Source: Cheiracanthium punctorium
Taxonomy: Eukaryota; Arthropoda; Arachnida; Araneae; Cheiracanthiidae
Direction of reading: 5' to 3'
DNA length: 64,000 bases
Assembly (NCBI GenBank): GCA_038373885.1
Contig: JAWZYV010013137.1
Span: 235,348-299,347, forward strand
A program made the translations under genes and the position numbers. The notes under the pieces were generated by a model, which was not told the origin of the DNA, ran no database searches, and worked only from the letters and a program-made list of their open reading frames with translations. Below, one piece after another: positions 9,415 to 21,850 of the stretch. Position 1 is the first letter of the stretch. Each line of letters starts with the position of its first letter.

Positions 9415-10620
9415 TGCTAACAATAGTATTTTGGCAAAATTTTAATTGGCATTTTTCTTGCGCTTCAAGAAAACACTGTGCTTTTATAATGTTTTCATTT
9501 AGTTTATCCAAGTTTTAGTAGGAACCATTGATATTTTTAGTAGTACAAAAAATAAAGATTTGGCAAAAGATTTTTTCCTCGGCTCAAAAACACCTGATAA
9601 TTTTTTATTTATTTTTTGGTCGGACCTGTTTGAAAAAACCCACAATTTTGTAAAGTGGATTTTATTTCAAAATTTACTCTACATTCGAAACTTTGACTAC
9701 ACACAATAAAATGAATTTTAATAATAATTATTTAAGATTACAATAATTAATGTCATTACCAGACCATGGTCTGAATTTTCATGACATTAGGCTTTTAATA
9801 CAGTTTTACACTTTTAGATCATTTCATTGAGAAAATTTTAGGATAAACGTAATATATTTAGAGTATTTTTTAAATAACTTTAAGTCATTTGTGTCCGTAT
9901 ATGTGCGTTTATAAACAGGGTGTCAGAAAAAGGCGATAACAAGCATCGAATCTTTGTCTATTGGAGATAAGTGGGGTATGTAAATTGAAAATATATTTAA
10001 AATAGGGTAGGAATAAATATATGGGAACAATTCGTCTCGTTAATTTCCAAAAAGTTTTAATTTTTAAATTTGTGTACATTGCCCGTATGAAAAAATCCCC
10101 GTTTATAAAATGTTCCCCTTATAATAATGAAACGACGAACAAAATTTCAACTTTTCATCGTAAAACGTTTCAGAAATATCTTTAAACAAACTTGGTCAGG
10201 GACTACGAATGAATTTGAATGTGAGTGTTTATTATTAATTTTAAAAAATTTATTTCGTAATATTTGTAAGATCCCAGAAACGCGATCATCTGATGTGATT
10301 TTTTTCCCCTTCGAGAGCCACTGAAAAGTAGTTCAAATCAGAATATATTTTTCTTCATATATCTGACACTTTTTAGGGTGCAATTCTACAATTTTGCACA
10401 TCACCTCATGAGTGAAGGGAGCACATTTTACTAACAGGGAATTTTGTGTAGCTTTTTGAAAATTAAAAAGTGGAAAGTTTCCTTAACCCCAACTAGCACA
10501 CATACGTTGGGTTATTGCTGGCACGTGTTTGGCACAAGGTTGTTACGTCGGGCAAACGTTGGATGCCCATATGGAAATGTCGGTATTCTGTTGGCTAAAG
10601 GTTGTGATAGCAAAAGGTGG

Positions 10621-10776
10621 GTAAACAACCGTTGGCCATCGGATGGTTTAATGTTGTGTTGGGCAACCGTAGGTAAACAACCGTTGGCCATCGGATGGCT
10701 GAATGTTGTGTTGGGCAACCGTAGGTAAACAATCGTTGGCCATTTGATGGCTGAATGTTGTGTTGGATAACCGTAG
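10621..10776. repeat. 52-bp tandem repeat, three copies
   Basis: Units starting GTAAACAACCGTTGGCCATC begin at 10621, 10673 and 10725; the third ends near 10776 with more changes. The unit contains GTTGGCC and TGTTGGGCAACCG, which echo the terminal ACGTTGGG. Confidence 0.9.
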
Positions 10777-11866
10777 CTTAACAACGACGATTGCGCATGC
10801 GCAGAGACACACATTCAGGAAACCGGGAAGCGATAGATTCATGTCCGTTCCGTCTCCGCCATTGCTCGTTATGATGTGTTGATACACTTTTATAAAGTGA
10901 TTGATAGTTGAAATCTGAAACGAATATTTATCTTTTCAGCTATATTTCTGTGAATTTTATTCGTTGCATAGGTTCGTAGTAATTTGAATCACGATAACTA
11001 TTATTTTTGATGCATTGATTATAGTTCGATTGTTCATAAGCCTATCGATCTTCAAAGTATGTAAACAAACAACTTACTATGCAGCTATGGTAATAAATAT
11101 ATAATAATTGCACAGTGCTTATTAAAAGATGCGTTTTTGGATTACTAAACAATGCTGGACAGCTTAATAATAAAGTTTTATTTGCTCATAGTTGTACAAC
11201 AGTCGAGAAGGTAAAATTGGACACAATTGTTTTCTCCTAATAAGTTTATTCTGAAAAAAAAAATCAACTTGAGCCGTGCTTATATTTTGCAAGATTATAA
11301 TGACTAATGAGATTTCAGATTTAGAAGTAGTTATTAAACTAACACTACTTCAATTTTGAAATCTTGTTGGTTGACAGTGGTTAATCAACAACAAGGATTT
11401 AAATTTGTGCATCAAAATTGTTTTGTTGTTAAAGGTATGTATAAAATATTTTATAGTTTTAAGAATTCAGTTATTTTAATATTTTACACATGTGTTATAC
11501 TACTTTACAGTTCATATATATATCTATATTTACCAACTTCATTTTGTTATTTATTTATTATTATAGAAGAGATTTTTGTATCTACACCTGTTATATGCTA
11601 CAGGACTCAAATTTTATGGAGAAAAATACATAATCTATATGCAATCACATACTCTTTGAGAGTACTGGAAGAAAAAACATTTTTATTGCTTTGATAAGTC
11701 TCTTCTGCGTATTTTAGTTGAATGAAAAATATCAGTAGCTCTTTAAGTAATAGGCTGTGACTGAGAGTTCAGGTTCTTGAACTGAAATCAATACTAATTT
11801 TTTAAACCTTTTCTTCAGACATTCTATTTTTTGCATTAGAGAAAGGATGCGCTATGGAAAAAAAAA

Positions 11867-11868
<2 letters not shown>

Positions 11869-11902
<34 letters not shown>
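11869..11902. repeat. (TC)n microsatellite
   Basis: About 17 uninterrupted TC units followed by a T tract. Confidence 0.97.
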
Positions 11903-11911
<9 letters not shown>

Positions 11912-12797
11912 TCAAAATTTTGTGCAATGGTAATTATGCGGGACGCGTCGTAACTTCTTTTTGCGTACCATCAACGACTTTTTTCATTTTATGTGCTATA
12001 GCGTGTAAGCAGCATCACTAATACATTCTGTTGTACTGATATCTTTCTCATAGTCAGATAATATAGATGCACCCGTGTGTTGATACTTGCATGCGTTCTT
12101 GCGATACTTGCATGCGTAATGCATATGCATTACGCATGCAATATTTTTTTTCTTTTACTTTGCAGTCAATATCTACAGTTAACTGAAAATAAAAATAGAA
12201 CTACGAAATGTCATTGTATTCTATACAAATTTTATTCGGGCAAACTAAAAATTAAGAATCTAAAAAATTACGTAAATTGAAATAAATGTAAAAAATAATA
12301 AATAAATATTTTAGTAAAGAATGATTTCTGTGACATTCTCCAGTGACTTTATACTCCTATTGGATTTCCCCACATGAATATTAAAAAAAAAGAGATTAAG
12401 CCTCCTTACAAAAGTTTCAACGGGAGTAAATTTTCAGAGGTTTTGAGGGACACTTTATAAAAGTAACTGTCAAAGGAGAAGGAGAGATGTGAATCATATT
12501 TCAAAAAATAAGCATTCTTTCCTTTAACGTTATATGTTTTTTCTTTTAATGAATTCGAAAAGTTTTTATGATTTTGGTTTGCCTGCCGTCCTGGTTCTCC
12601 AAATCTGTAAAGGATAGCTTCTGAAAGGACTTTCTAAATATTTTCCAGCTTCCGATCTCTCCCCCCTCCTTTTTTTTAACAGTTCATATGTTGCACCTGC
12701 AATGTTAATTTTCCTCATAGTGCAAAATAGGTTAGTTTTCTACAGATTAATATATGTTTGTAACTTGACATATCGTTTACTATTTGAAAATAACACA

Positions 12798-13439
12798 TTT
12801 CTGTTAGTGACGGGACTAAAGCCGGTTTTAAGCAAAAATGTTGGGAGGGGGGAGTGTAAAGACAAAATTTTCTGACGATATATACCAATATGCTTTCAAA
12901 AATATACACCGATTTTCTGGCCTCTTGGGCGGTTTCCTCCAGATGTAGCGTGAATACGCATTAAATCCCCTAAAAGTCCTTCGCCCGAGGCACCGCCCAC
13001 CCCAGGCAGATACTTAATGTGCATGTTTGCCTTAAATAAACACTACATTACATGATCTGGAATGAAGTTGGCTTGAGGGGACTAAAGGGACTTGTTTACT
13101 GGCACAAAAATCACTAAAATGAAAATCGTAACAAAACTATGTTCATGATATAGTATAACTTATAATAAACTGTCGGCAGAACTGGTAATTTATACATTGA
13201 GCATTTTACAGATTGGTGATTAAAGCTGAAATTTGCTGACAGTCCTTTGGCAACTGACGATTTTGTCGACAAAAGTACATTTTAGGGGGGGGGATGTCCG
13301 CTCGCCCTCCACCTAAGCGCACAGAAACCCACTGTTGAGGTGGAACCATATTTGATAAAAGAAAAAATGTGACTATTTGATAATATGCTTCGTTCTACAT
13401 ATCTGCCGTCCCTTAAAACTTATCTGAATCCGTCACTGC
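12798..13439. mobile_element. Possible hAT-like MITE inside the 3.55-kb element
   Basis: The right end, reverse complemented, is CAGTGACGGATTCAG, a classic hAT-like start. The best left partner is TTAGTGACGGGACTAAAG. The putative flanks CATTTCTG and CATTTGCT agree only partly, so the left boundary is doubtful. Confidence 0.35.
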
Positions 13440-13699
13440 ATTTGCTGTTAGTAAAATAATTAAAAACTTTAATTTCAAATTTGACAGTTTTTCATATATC
13501 TATAGAAATGTTATGAAATAGCACATCAATTTGTCAAATATTCATCAAATATAATTATCCAACATTAGGTTTCTGCATTGGCCTAACATATGGAACTAAC
13601 TTATAAATGTAACGGTTAACAATTATGATAGCTAAAGGTTAAAAATAACCAATTTCCAACAGTTGGATAATAGAGTGACAACATTCAGATTTTACGCTG

Positions 13700-13915
13700 C
13701 CCCAATGTATACATTTACACGTTAACCCAACGCATGTATTTATACGTTAACTTAAGTATGCATTAATACGTTAGCCCAACGTATGCATTAATACGTTAGC
13801 CCAACGTATGCATTAATACGTTAGCCCAATGTATGCATTAATACGTTAGCCCAACGTATGTATTTATAAGTTAGCCCAACGTATGCATTCATATGTTAGC
13901 CCAACGGTAGGAAAT
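13700..13915. repeat. 25-bp tandem array, about eight copies
   Basis: Repeats of GTATGCATTAATACGTTAGC plus CCAAC have period 25 (for example 13756, 13781, 13806). Outer copies diverge. The unit carries CCCAACGTA, the same word as the element's terminus. Confidence 0.9.
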
Positions 13916-14159
13916 ATGTTGGCAAAACGTTAGAGCATACGTTGGCCCAACGTAAGAAATAACCAGGTACCAACCGTTGGATAACCGTAAGCCAGCGTGT
14001 CATTTCAACGTTGCCCCAACGTATGTGTGCTACCTGGGACGTAGTCTTCCCCCCCCCCTTGTTTTGAACATTTTTTCACTTTACATCGCTCACTTATCTC
14101 TAATAGTTAAAGAATTAATGTTGCAACCACCTTTTTGGGACAACCTGTATACTAAAAAT

Positions 14160-14958
14160 TAAAGTGCGTAAAGATTTCATTATCGAACTTTAAAATTAAA
14201 AATTTTTGAAGATCATAACAAAGACTAGGTGATTTTCAGTCAATTAAAAATTAAAAATTGATTTTTCTAATCATACAAATCAAAATCTTAAAAGTAATCC
14301 GGTTTTCGTGATTTTGTGATAATTTTGAGAATTTGTCTATATTTCGCGAATTTTGTGTGAAAACTTGTTAGTTTAAATCACAATCGTTTAGCCACTGATA
14401 GAACATCAAAACTTTTAAAAGTATATAGTCATTTATAACCAAAGTATGCCCTTTCCGTTAGAAGTCCAGACTAACTAAATTTTACATTCAGTGTAATATT
14501 ATTGATGTTTTCTTATTCTGTTTAAAGTACTAAAGTATGAAAGTCAGTTTCCAGTCAGCAATGTTTGATTTATTTTTATTTATTTATTTTTTTTTTAACA
14601 TGATAAATGCATGTTATTATGATAGGGAAGTTTTCAGTTTTTCAAACAAAAATTTTAATTTTTGCAAGTTTTATTTTCAATAATGTATGTAATAACTAAC
14701 TATGATAATTATTTAATCATTTGAAATAAGTGTAATTGTAACTGCATAACATTAGCATATATGCAGTTATCAATAATGTTACTGATGACTATTAATCACA
14801 AATTTAAATTATTTTGATGTGATCACATTTAAAATTGACCAATTTAGTTAAAACATTTAAAACTAAATGAATATTTAAAAGTTTCCTGAAAATAAATTCA
14901 AAACCCCTTAAAAACGCTTGATTTTGATGGTGGCTGGGCTTTTCCTTGAACCCCCTCT

Positions 14959-15019
<61 letters not shown>

Positions 15020-15930
15020 CCAAACCCTAACAAAAGTTACATGTTGCAGCAAAATTTAGCCAAAAATTTACTCAAGAATCTTTGCAAAATATTTTGCTTC
15101 TTGAAAACTTATTTCCAGTACTCATTGTCTTTGCATCTTTATTTTTTAGATGAGCAATTCTTGTTAGTTTTCAAAATATCAACAGAAGACTTGCATGCAT
15201 TCGAAAATAATATTATAAAAATGTGTATATATTTATTTGCTAAACAATAGCACTTCTATCTTTAGTTCTTTATATAGTTGTAATATATGAAGACACTCAA
15301 TTCTAGTTTAAAGTATGCCACATATCATAATTTCATAACATGTATAATTTGGGGGGGGGGATGTAAAATATCTTACCTTTGACAGTTAACTTCGCAGTGA
15401 TCCTTTCGCTCTGCGTTTATTTTGTATAAAAATATTCATAATAAATAAAATAATAAAGAAAATTTTAAGACTATATAGGAATATAAAAAAACGGACACTG
15501 GAATGTAAAAACTATACTTCAAACCTAAGATGATTATAGAGAAAGCTCTCATAGAAATAAAGCGATTCGGATGTTCTGCTCTCAAATAGCTCTTTTCCTA
15601 AACAAGTACAACGACAGAAGGAATGAAAGCGAGTGACGCGAGTGACCAAGGAAAAAAAAAAGAAAAAAAGGGAGAAAAGAAGTCCCACGTGGACATTCAG
15701 TTCTCCTCACATTTCCTGGAATAGCCACTCGGGAGCATTTATGACTGAAGTACTGCATGATAGTACGTACCGTAATAGGTGCTCCGTGGTCTATGTGTAA
15801 TCTGGTGTATGCATAACGAATGCACAATAGTCTCTGATCAATAGACATCCATGAATAGCTGAGGTGGAAAAACAATTTACGACCCTGATTTGTTACACTT
15901 TCTAGATAAGCACATACAATAGTAGAGGTC
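14160..15930. other. AT-rich spacer with a (CT)n microsatellite
   Basis: No supported gene. A pure CT run covers 14962-15014; the open frames across it on both strands are artefacts of the repeat. A G10 run lies near 15351. The stretch 15580-15880 has more balanced composition but no recognisable protein. Confidence 0.6.
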
Positions 15931-15933
15931 TAA

Positions 15934-16319
15934 AGGCTAACGTCCACTCGCGTGCGTTTCAGTATGCTAGAATGGGAACCCAATGTATTTTTCCCCTAGT
16001 AGCACAATTAGCCCAAAAGACGTTTAAAACACGTTTTTTAACGTCATAAAACGTGTTTCCAACGTAATTTGAACGTTTTTTGAACTAGTTGTGCTACTAG
16101 GGTCAGAATCTTGAAGACGGATTGGGGAGAAAAGTGCCCCCATTGAGCGGTGGGCGTGCTTTTGTGGTTTCACGCGTTATCCTTTGGCGGCGAATCCCGA
16201 CGGGTCATTAAAAGTCAGTAAATTCTTCGCCCCTGCACTGTATCCCCCCCTTGTGCAATGCCTTGACCATTAAAAAAATCCCGCTGCGTCCGGAAACGGA
16301 TGCGAGTGGACCCCAGCCT
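15934..16319. mobile_element. Harbinger-like MITE (AGGC ends, TAA duplication)
   Basis: The left end AGGCTAACGTCCACTCGCGT and the right end, reverse complemented, AGGCTGGGGTCCACTCGCAT make a TIR of about 27 bp. TAA lies on both sides (15931-15933 and 16320-16322), fitting the TWA target of PIF/Harbinger. It contains a 109-bp CCC-type element at 15994-16102. The distinctive interior (CTTTTGTGGTTTCACG, GTCATTAAAAG) recurs at 25918-26121. Confidence 0.8.
15994..16102. mobile_element. 109-bp foldback with CCCTAGTAGCACAA ends, TC duplication
   Basis: The left arm CCCTAGTAGCACAATTAG pairs with the right arm, reverse complemented CCCTAGTAGCACAACTAG. TC flanks both sides. The interior is symmetrical, around GACGTTTAAAACACG and AACGTTTTTTGAAC. 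A near-identical copy lies at 36058-36166. Confidence 0.85.
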
Positions 16320-16440
16320 TAAGGAATTGCAGTTGAGCAATTTATTATCTAGTGAGATCCCCTGTTTGGAGCAATTAACTGGTAGAGTAAGTTTTTAGCT
16401 GCCCGAAATTCTTTTCTAATACTGTGTATGTACACGCTAA

Positions 16441-17037
16441 AGGCCTCTGCCGATTACAGATGAGTTCGGGCTCATTTTTTGAAGCCCGAGCCCGAAATTT
16501 CAGCTAAAGACAAATAAAATTAACTACTTCATTAAGAGGATACAATAAATTCTGGAGCTTCACACACCTTCTAGTCCCCCGTGCCGCTATTTTTTGAAAT
16601 AAGTACGTCTATTTATCCCATGAATCACTTTTTAAAATCTGTTTCAAGGAGTATGTTCAACAAAGAAGAAATTTTTCACGAGCCCGAGCCCGAACGCAAT
16701 CGTGAATTACAGAGCCCGAGCCCGAGTCGGGCTCGGGCTGAGCCCGTCTCATCTCTACTGCCGATATCCAGAGACCGTCGCGGGTCGCTTGGCCAATTAT
16801 CACTTGTAAGCAATAATTTTTTTGCACTCAGAAGAAAGCGGGAGATACTCCGGACAATAGGTAATTGAGGACCGTGGATAATATTGCGGTTTTTACACTT
16901 GTGGTCCCCCCCCCACATCTATTGTTCGGTAGAGGACACCCCATCTGTCGCCGCCAGTCGCAGCTTCCTAACCATGTCAAACTTCTCCGTTCAAATACAT
17001 TGTAGCCGCGACGGTCTCTGGGTATCAGCAGAGGCCT
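16441..17037. mobile_element. Harbinger-like MITE split by a hAT MITE
   Basis: The left end AGGCCTCTGCC, continuing after the inner insertion with GATATCCAGAGACCGTCGC, pairs with the right end, reverse complemented AGGCCTCTGCTGATACCCAG. TAA flanks both sides (16438-16440 and 17038-17040). Without the 304-bp insertion and its duplication the element is about 285 bp. Confidence 0.8.
16457..16760. mobile_element. hAT-like MITE with GAGCCC repeats
   Basis: The ends are CAGATGAG and, reverse complemented from the right, CAGTAGAGATGAG, followed by GGGCTC/GAGCCC clusters. The flanks CCGATTA(C) and CCGATATC agree at 6 of 8 positions. The right TIR of the host MITE gives the empty-site sequence CTCTGCTGATACCCAGAG, which shows where the insertion happened. 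Non-coding. Confidence 0.72.
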
Positions 17038-17628
17038 TAATGGGAGTTTGGAGTTGATCCTATTTTCTTAGGAGGTACAAAGCATATTTCCAGTTATTGG
17101 AGCGGTCAAGAGTTTAAATATGTTAAAATGGGTAGGAATTTATTTTGGAATATTAATTAAGTCTTAATTCCTTTGAGTGCGACTATCCATATTATTTTCT
17201 CTAATTTAATAATTTGGGTCAATAAATACATGAAACGAAATTAGTCGAAACATTTCTTGTAAATTATAAAATTTATACTTAATGATTATCGTTAGAAGGC
17301 TCAGAGAAGAAAATTCTAATTTTCCTGCACTTTCATTTTTTGCCTTCTGCTTAAGTTTAGAGTAAAGAGTAAGGCTCTAAACTGCAACAAGAATACAGAT
17401 TTTCAAGAGATATACTAATTGCTTTTTCAGTATAAATATTTCATAGCCGCTTGATTTTTATGTAAGTCTTGGCTAAAAATGTATCTTCCACTATTTTAAA
17501 TCATTTCGCAGCAGTAAACTTTAGCTTTTCTCCGCAGTTAAATGTACCTTGTTTATTGTAATAACTAATAATCTATCTGAATAGAAGGGAAAGTTCTATT
17601 AATAGGGAGATTTCGATTTCCTCTAAAA

Positions 17629-18097
17629 CAGTGGTTCCCAACTGGTGATTCGCGGACCACTGGTGGTTCACTAAGTTCTAAGTGGTCCGCGAAGTGAGTG
17701 AGTGATTTTTCACAATTTAATGAAGTAGAAAAGCAAAAAGCTCAATTGTTCACGGTCTTTTTCTAGAGGATTTAAAAAATGCTTCGTAATCCTTGAAAAT
17801 AGTGGGCCCACACAATGTTAAATACGATTCGATAAAATAATCCATCATCTAGGCCAATCTTTTGTCTTTGGTAGAAGTATAAGCAAACAGGATCGGTTTA
17901 CTATATTCAGCATCACTGAATCAGTGGAAATTTACGTTTTTTATAATTTTTCATTTTATAATACATTTGTCCAAAAAGGTTTGTACTTTTTTAAAAACTT
18001 GTATCCCTCTCCCCGGGGAAGAATTCTTTTAAGTGGTCCGCGAGTAAATTGGAAGCTGAAAACTGGTCCGCAGGTTAAGTTCAATTGGTAACAACTG
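17629..18097. mobile_element. hAT MITE with CAGTGGTTCCCAA ends
   Basis: The left end CAGTGGTTCCCAACTGG and the right end, reverse complemented, CAGTTGTTACCAATTG are flanked by CTCTAAAA (17621-17628) and CTCTGAAA (18098-18105), 7 of 8 identical. A GGTCCGCG word (complement CGCGGACC) occurs several times near both ends. 469 bp, no coding potential. Confidence 0.75.
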
Positions 18098-18221
18098 CTC
18101 TGAAATAAGATCGTTTCCTTCAATTTTGTGAATATGGAGAAAAGGTGAATAGACTGGCTTTCGCAACTGGAGTTTCTTAAAAATCAATGCCACAACTAGT
18201 GTTTGCACAGCACTTGGCGTC

Positions 18222-18408
18222 CATGGGTGCCCATAAGGGGGGGGGCAAGGTAAGGCACTTGTGCACCCCCCTAGTGCTTTAACCTATTGTCGTATGATAT
18301 AAATAAAATTCAAAAAGCAAACACATCACAAAGCAAAATCAGAACTAAAATTGTTACGAATTCAAAATTTGCCTCCCTCCCTTCGAAAATTTTCTATGGG
18401 CACCCATG
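18222..18408. mobile_element. hAT-like MITE with CATGGGTGCCCATA ends, copy 1
   Basis: Ends CATGGGTGCCCATA on both sides; flanks TTGGCGTC and AAGGCGTC match at 6 of 8. G/C runs sit just inside each end. Copy 2 is at 21851-22031. Confidence 0.7.
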
Positions 18409-20109
18409 AAGGCGTCCCTTTCTCCAATAGAACTGTAACTGAATATAGTTTGTGTAACGAGAAATTATCGTTCAATTTTTGGAGTACACTTATGATCTAG
18501 AATTCACGATTATCTAGCTATACTCTCGTATACGTATCGATTTACCGATATTTTCATCCTGATACAAGCACTATATTGTACCTCAGAGATTTATAAATTA
18601 TCTAGCTGCGTTCTCAAGAAGATCCAGACTACTCTAGGGGAGAGCTGACCTACTGGGAATTTTGGTTCGAAATTTGTGTCACGCCGCCATTTTGTAGTCT
18701 CCATGTTTAGTAGCATAGATAGACGTGTTATAAAACGCATAATTTATACACGCAACGCCGGATGCTGTTAACAATAGTGTTAAACAATAGCGAAAATAGC
18801 GTTATTTAGATTTCCTGTAGAAGAAAAAAGAATGATATTTGTTCGAGATGGAGATCTGCTGGCATTCTTCTGCTAGTTGATGATTATGTGAAGTAAGTGT
18901 TAAAATAGTTTGAAATATAGTTTTATTTTTGCATTTGTGTGTATAATCGGTAATCTAAGTATTTATTTTTATTTACATTATTATATAAATACATTTCATA
19001 GGTTGTTTATGTTAATGGCGTTGCCATAAGGATTACTTTTCGGAAGCATGAAATTTTTACATAAATTTGATAGCTTTTATCATTCATATGACTAAAAATT
19101 TTGCATAAAAATTATAAAATAACAATATTCGTAGTAAATGAATAAATGGAATATGCATTTTGTCTTCTAACAGAACACAAACATTCATAACCGGCGACTC
19201 GCCAAGCTGCATTTGCTTTGATTTCGATATTGTTTTTTCATTTATAAATATTTTCCCGTTATTGTACGTAAATGTGACAGTGTCATGGGTGTATTTACCT
19301 GTTTTTACTAAACTTATCAAAATTTGTTTGCATATTTTATTACTAAGATACATAGATTGATCCTAATCGCGCCAAACTGTTGGCGGCACATGATCTTGCA
19401 ATCAAAACAAAATTAGTATTGGAAACAACTCAATGAAAACAAAAAAATATTTTCTGTCACACCCGTGCTGAAATCATTTATTAGTATGCATTCTTCTGGA
19501 CCGTAGGTAATACTTTCCAAAATTAATGCATTTAGTTAAACGCACTTCAAAATAATTTGCAAGCGTTAAAATGATCATTATAGACAGGTGCATGTAAAAA
19601 GTGAATATTGCTGTAGAAAGTTAAAAATGTATTGAGTAAATAGAAATTTTGTTGGGATAGAAGAAAATATTGTTATAAGCAGGTTTATCATTATTGAGAA
19701 TATCTTTATATGCAAGATTCTCTGTTTATGTATATAGTAGAAAGAAATGGAGAAATTTTTAAAATTTTTATGCGAGAAGACAGCATTTAGCTATAAAGGC
19801 AATTCGCGAAAACACTATTCTTCTCCCGACCTGGAAAGAAGTGGGTTGTCAAAAGCATATGAATGATCCATGACACGGTTCTATCATAATAACAGGGGAT
19901 AAAAACAGGAGACGACTGCCATGAAATCTTGGTACTTAGAACACAATTTACAGTTGCAAAATACAGCTAACAACTGCTAATTTCGAACTTGGTTTCATTC
20001 TTCAATGAATTATATGTATATATATTTAATTATAAATGCACTACTTCAAATTCACATTCAACACTGCCTATGTATTAAGTACTAGGAACTTTAATTCTTT
20101 AATTAGTTG
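18409..20109. other. AT-rich spacer, nothing certain
   Basis: No supported gene or element. A patch at 18620-18720 (GCCGCCATTTTG) and one at 19370-19410 (GCGCCAAACTG) have higher GC, but no frame is supported. Confidence 0.45.
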
Positions 20110-20226
20110 TCTAAATTCTTTCATTAGTTTTTTTGACTTTGACTCGCAGTTTTCAAAAATTGACTCTCACTTTTATTGACTGCGAGTCAAAATGACTCGC
20201 AGATTTTGAAGTCTAGCGCGAGCCAT
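20110..20226. mobile_element. End of a hAT-like element with GACTCGC repeats
   Basis: TGACTCGCAG-type words recur in both orientations (20134, 20184, 20195). The array ends with CTAGCGCGAGCCATGG, reverse complement CCATGGCTCGCGCTAG. The same layout begins at 63774 (CCAGAGCTCGCGCG followed by GACTCGC words). The other end of this copy was not found. Confidence 0.5.
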
Positions 20227-20728
20227 GGTGTTAATTTGGAAACTTTACTTACTTTGGCGGAAAAATAAGTTTTTAATCAACTTTTTAAATCTAAACAGTG
20301 TTTTGCTATTAAAACGTTATTTGAATTTCCTTGTGTGTGTGTGTGTGTTGAATCCTACTTTTACGTATACCCCATACTCTCACCAAGGTGCAGATAAATA
20401 TGCATTGCAATTACCGTGACGATTTTTTGTATGTATGTGGCAACCGTTATAAAAAGTTATTGGTTTAATTTAAAATTTAAATGTTGGTTTGGAACAAGTA
20501 CAAAATTATTTTATTTATTTATTTATTTGATTGCCAATTAGTGCATTTTAAATATTTAAGTGTTTTCAAATTCCTTAACTGGTGCATTTATTGCTAATTG
20601 TTAACCTTAATTTTCATATAATTCGTTGGGGTATGTTGAAACTCAAATCCATGTGGTAATTTTTTAGGTTGGCGAGAGTGGGGGAATTAAAGTAGGAATC
20701 AACCAATTTCCATTCTTAAAAAAGTACC

Positions 20729-20876
20729 ACCGTATTAGCCCGAATATAACTCGACCCCAATCTTTCATCAAGATAATTAGAAAACTCCTATATTTTGGCC
20801 TTAAATTTAGTGCAAGTCAGGTTCATTTACAGGAAATGATCAGTGAAAAAACATCTTACATTCGGACTAATACGGT
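20729..20876. mobile_element. 148-bp foldback MITE
   Basis: The left arm ACCGTATTAGCCCGAATATA pairs with the right arm, reverse complemented ACCGTATTAGTCCGAATGTA. A single related arm (CCATATTAGCCCGAATATGA) is at about 37548. The target duplication is unclear. Confidence 0.7.
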
Positions 20877-21022
20877 AGTGATTTTTGTTTTTAATTCTAC
20901 ACCCATCTTCGGTATTTTTGCCATTAGCTGACAAGCAGCCCAGTAAAATTATGAACAAGTATAAAAACAAAAGTTTGTATCCCCAAAAGAGGAGTTGTCA
21001 ATAAAAAATTTTTAAACTTCAG

Positions 21023-21170
21023 GGCAGTCCTTGAGGTGGTCAACATCGATATCATCATGGTGGCACAGACGGCAGCCAAGTAGTGTGCCTCACAGCTATC
21101 GGATGAAAGTGTTTTTGCAGCTAGTCAAGCCTTGTTGCCATCTGAAAACATGCGACTTCAATAGTTTTAG
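21023..21170 (+). other. Possible exon with splice-like borders
   Basis: A 148-bp block with higher GC than its surroundings follows TTTAAACTTCAG and is followed by GTAGGT. One frame stays open throughout (QSLRWSTSISSWWHRRQPSS, then KVFLQLVKPCCHLKTCDFNS). No domain is recognised and no partner exon was identified. It may be an untranslated exon or chance. Confidence 0.2.
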
Positions 21171-21850
21171 GTAGGTACTCAGTTTTAAAAACTTTATTAA
21201 ACAATACATTAATAATTATTTAAGTAAGAAGGAATAAAATTTCTTTTTCATAATGTAGAATTTTCTTGCTTTCTTTTCTTATGATAACTTTGATTTTCAA
21301 AACATTTAAACTATAATTGCCCTTAATGCTGGACTGATTTTTAAAAATCTGAAACAAAATTTTATAATATTTGTTTTATTCTCAGCAAAGATGTTATAAT
21401 TTTGCCCAATTCAAAAAAATCCAATCAGTTTTCTTTTCTTTTTTTTTTCAAAATTTCAACCTTAACAGCTTCGATACAGGTTTAATTGGAGAAACTCTTG
21501 CATTTGGTACAAATATTATGGACAGATGTAGTTACAAAGTTGCTAAATTAGCAACTTTGACTTTAAAGAACGTCCTCCTACAACTGTTACAGATCACTCT
21601 TGCCATGAAAAGAATGTGCGTATTTAATTTTGTCCTAGTTTGAATGACAAAACATACTTATCATTTATTGCCTAGGCAAAATAAGTGTGACGCAATGCAG
21701 TCCTCAAATATACCCAAGGCGTAAATTGTATAGATAATGTATCTCTTAATTAGTACACCACTTCTAAAATTTTATGAACAGACTTCTTTCTCTTGTTTCA
21801 TCACCGACTCCCCTCAAAAAAGTATATGGCCTTTTTCTAGAGGAAATGTG

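Larger units (their letters stand above)
10488..14038. mobile_element. 3.55-kb element with CCC..TAGCACA ends, 2-bp (AC) duplication
   Basis: The left end CCCAACTAGCACACATACGT and the right end, reverse complemented, CCCAGGTAGCACACATACGT give a TIR of about 25 bp that continues into TGGG. AC flanks both sides (10486-10487 and 14039-14040). The flanking mariner-like MITE rejoins when it is removed. Inside the left end is a 52-bp tandem array, inside the right end a 25-bp tandem array, and both contain ACGTTGGCC/CCCAACGT words. No coding region is convincing, so it is a non-autonomous element of unknown superfamily. Confidence 0.75.
9916..14147. mobile_element. Mariner-like MITE split by a 3.55-kb insertion
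   Basis: The left end CAGGGTGTCAGAAAAAGG and the right end, reverse complemented, CAGGTTGTCCCAAAAAGG form the TIR. TA follows the right end. Both halves match the element at 35970-36769: the left shares GGCTCTCGAAGGG(G)AAAAA in opposite sense, and the right shares CTTATCTCTAATA..TAAAGAATTAA next to the end. Without the insertion 10488-14038 it is about 680 bp. No transposase is seen. Confidence 0.7.

Noticed and set aside
11356..11694. 112-codon plus-strand open frame
   Set aside because: AT-rich, dominated by I, L, F, Y and S, no motif, inside a non-autonomous element.
14804..15250. Open frames across 14.8-15.2 kb on both strands
   Set aside because: They are created by the (CT)n microsatellite (RE and LS repeats).
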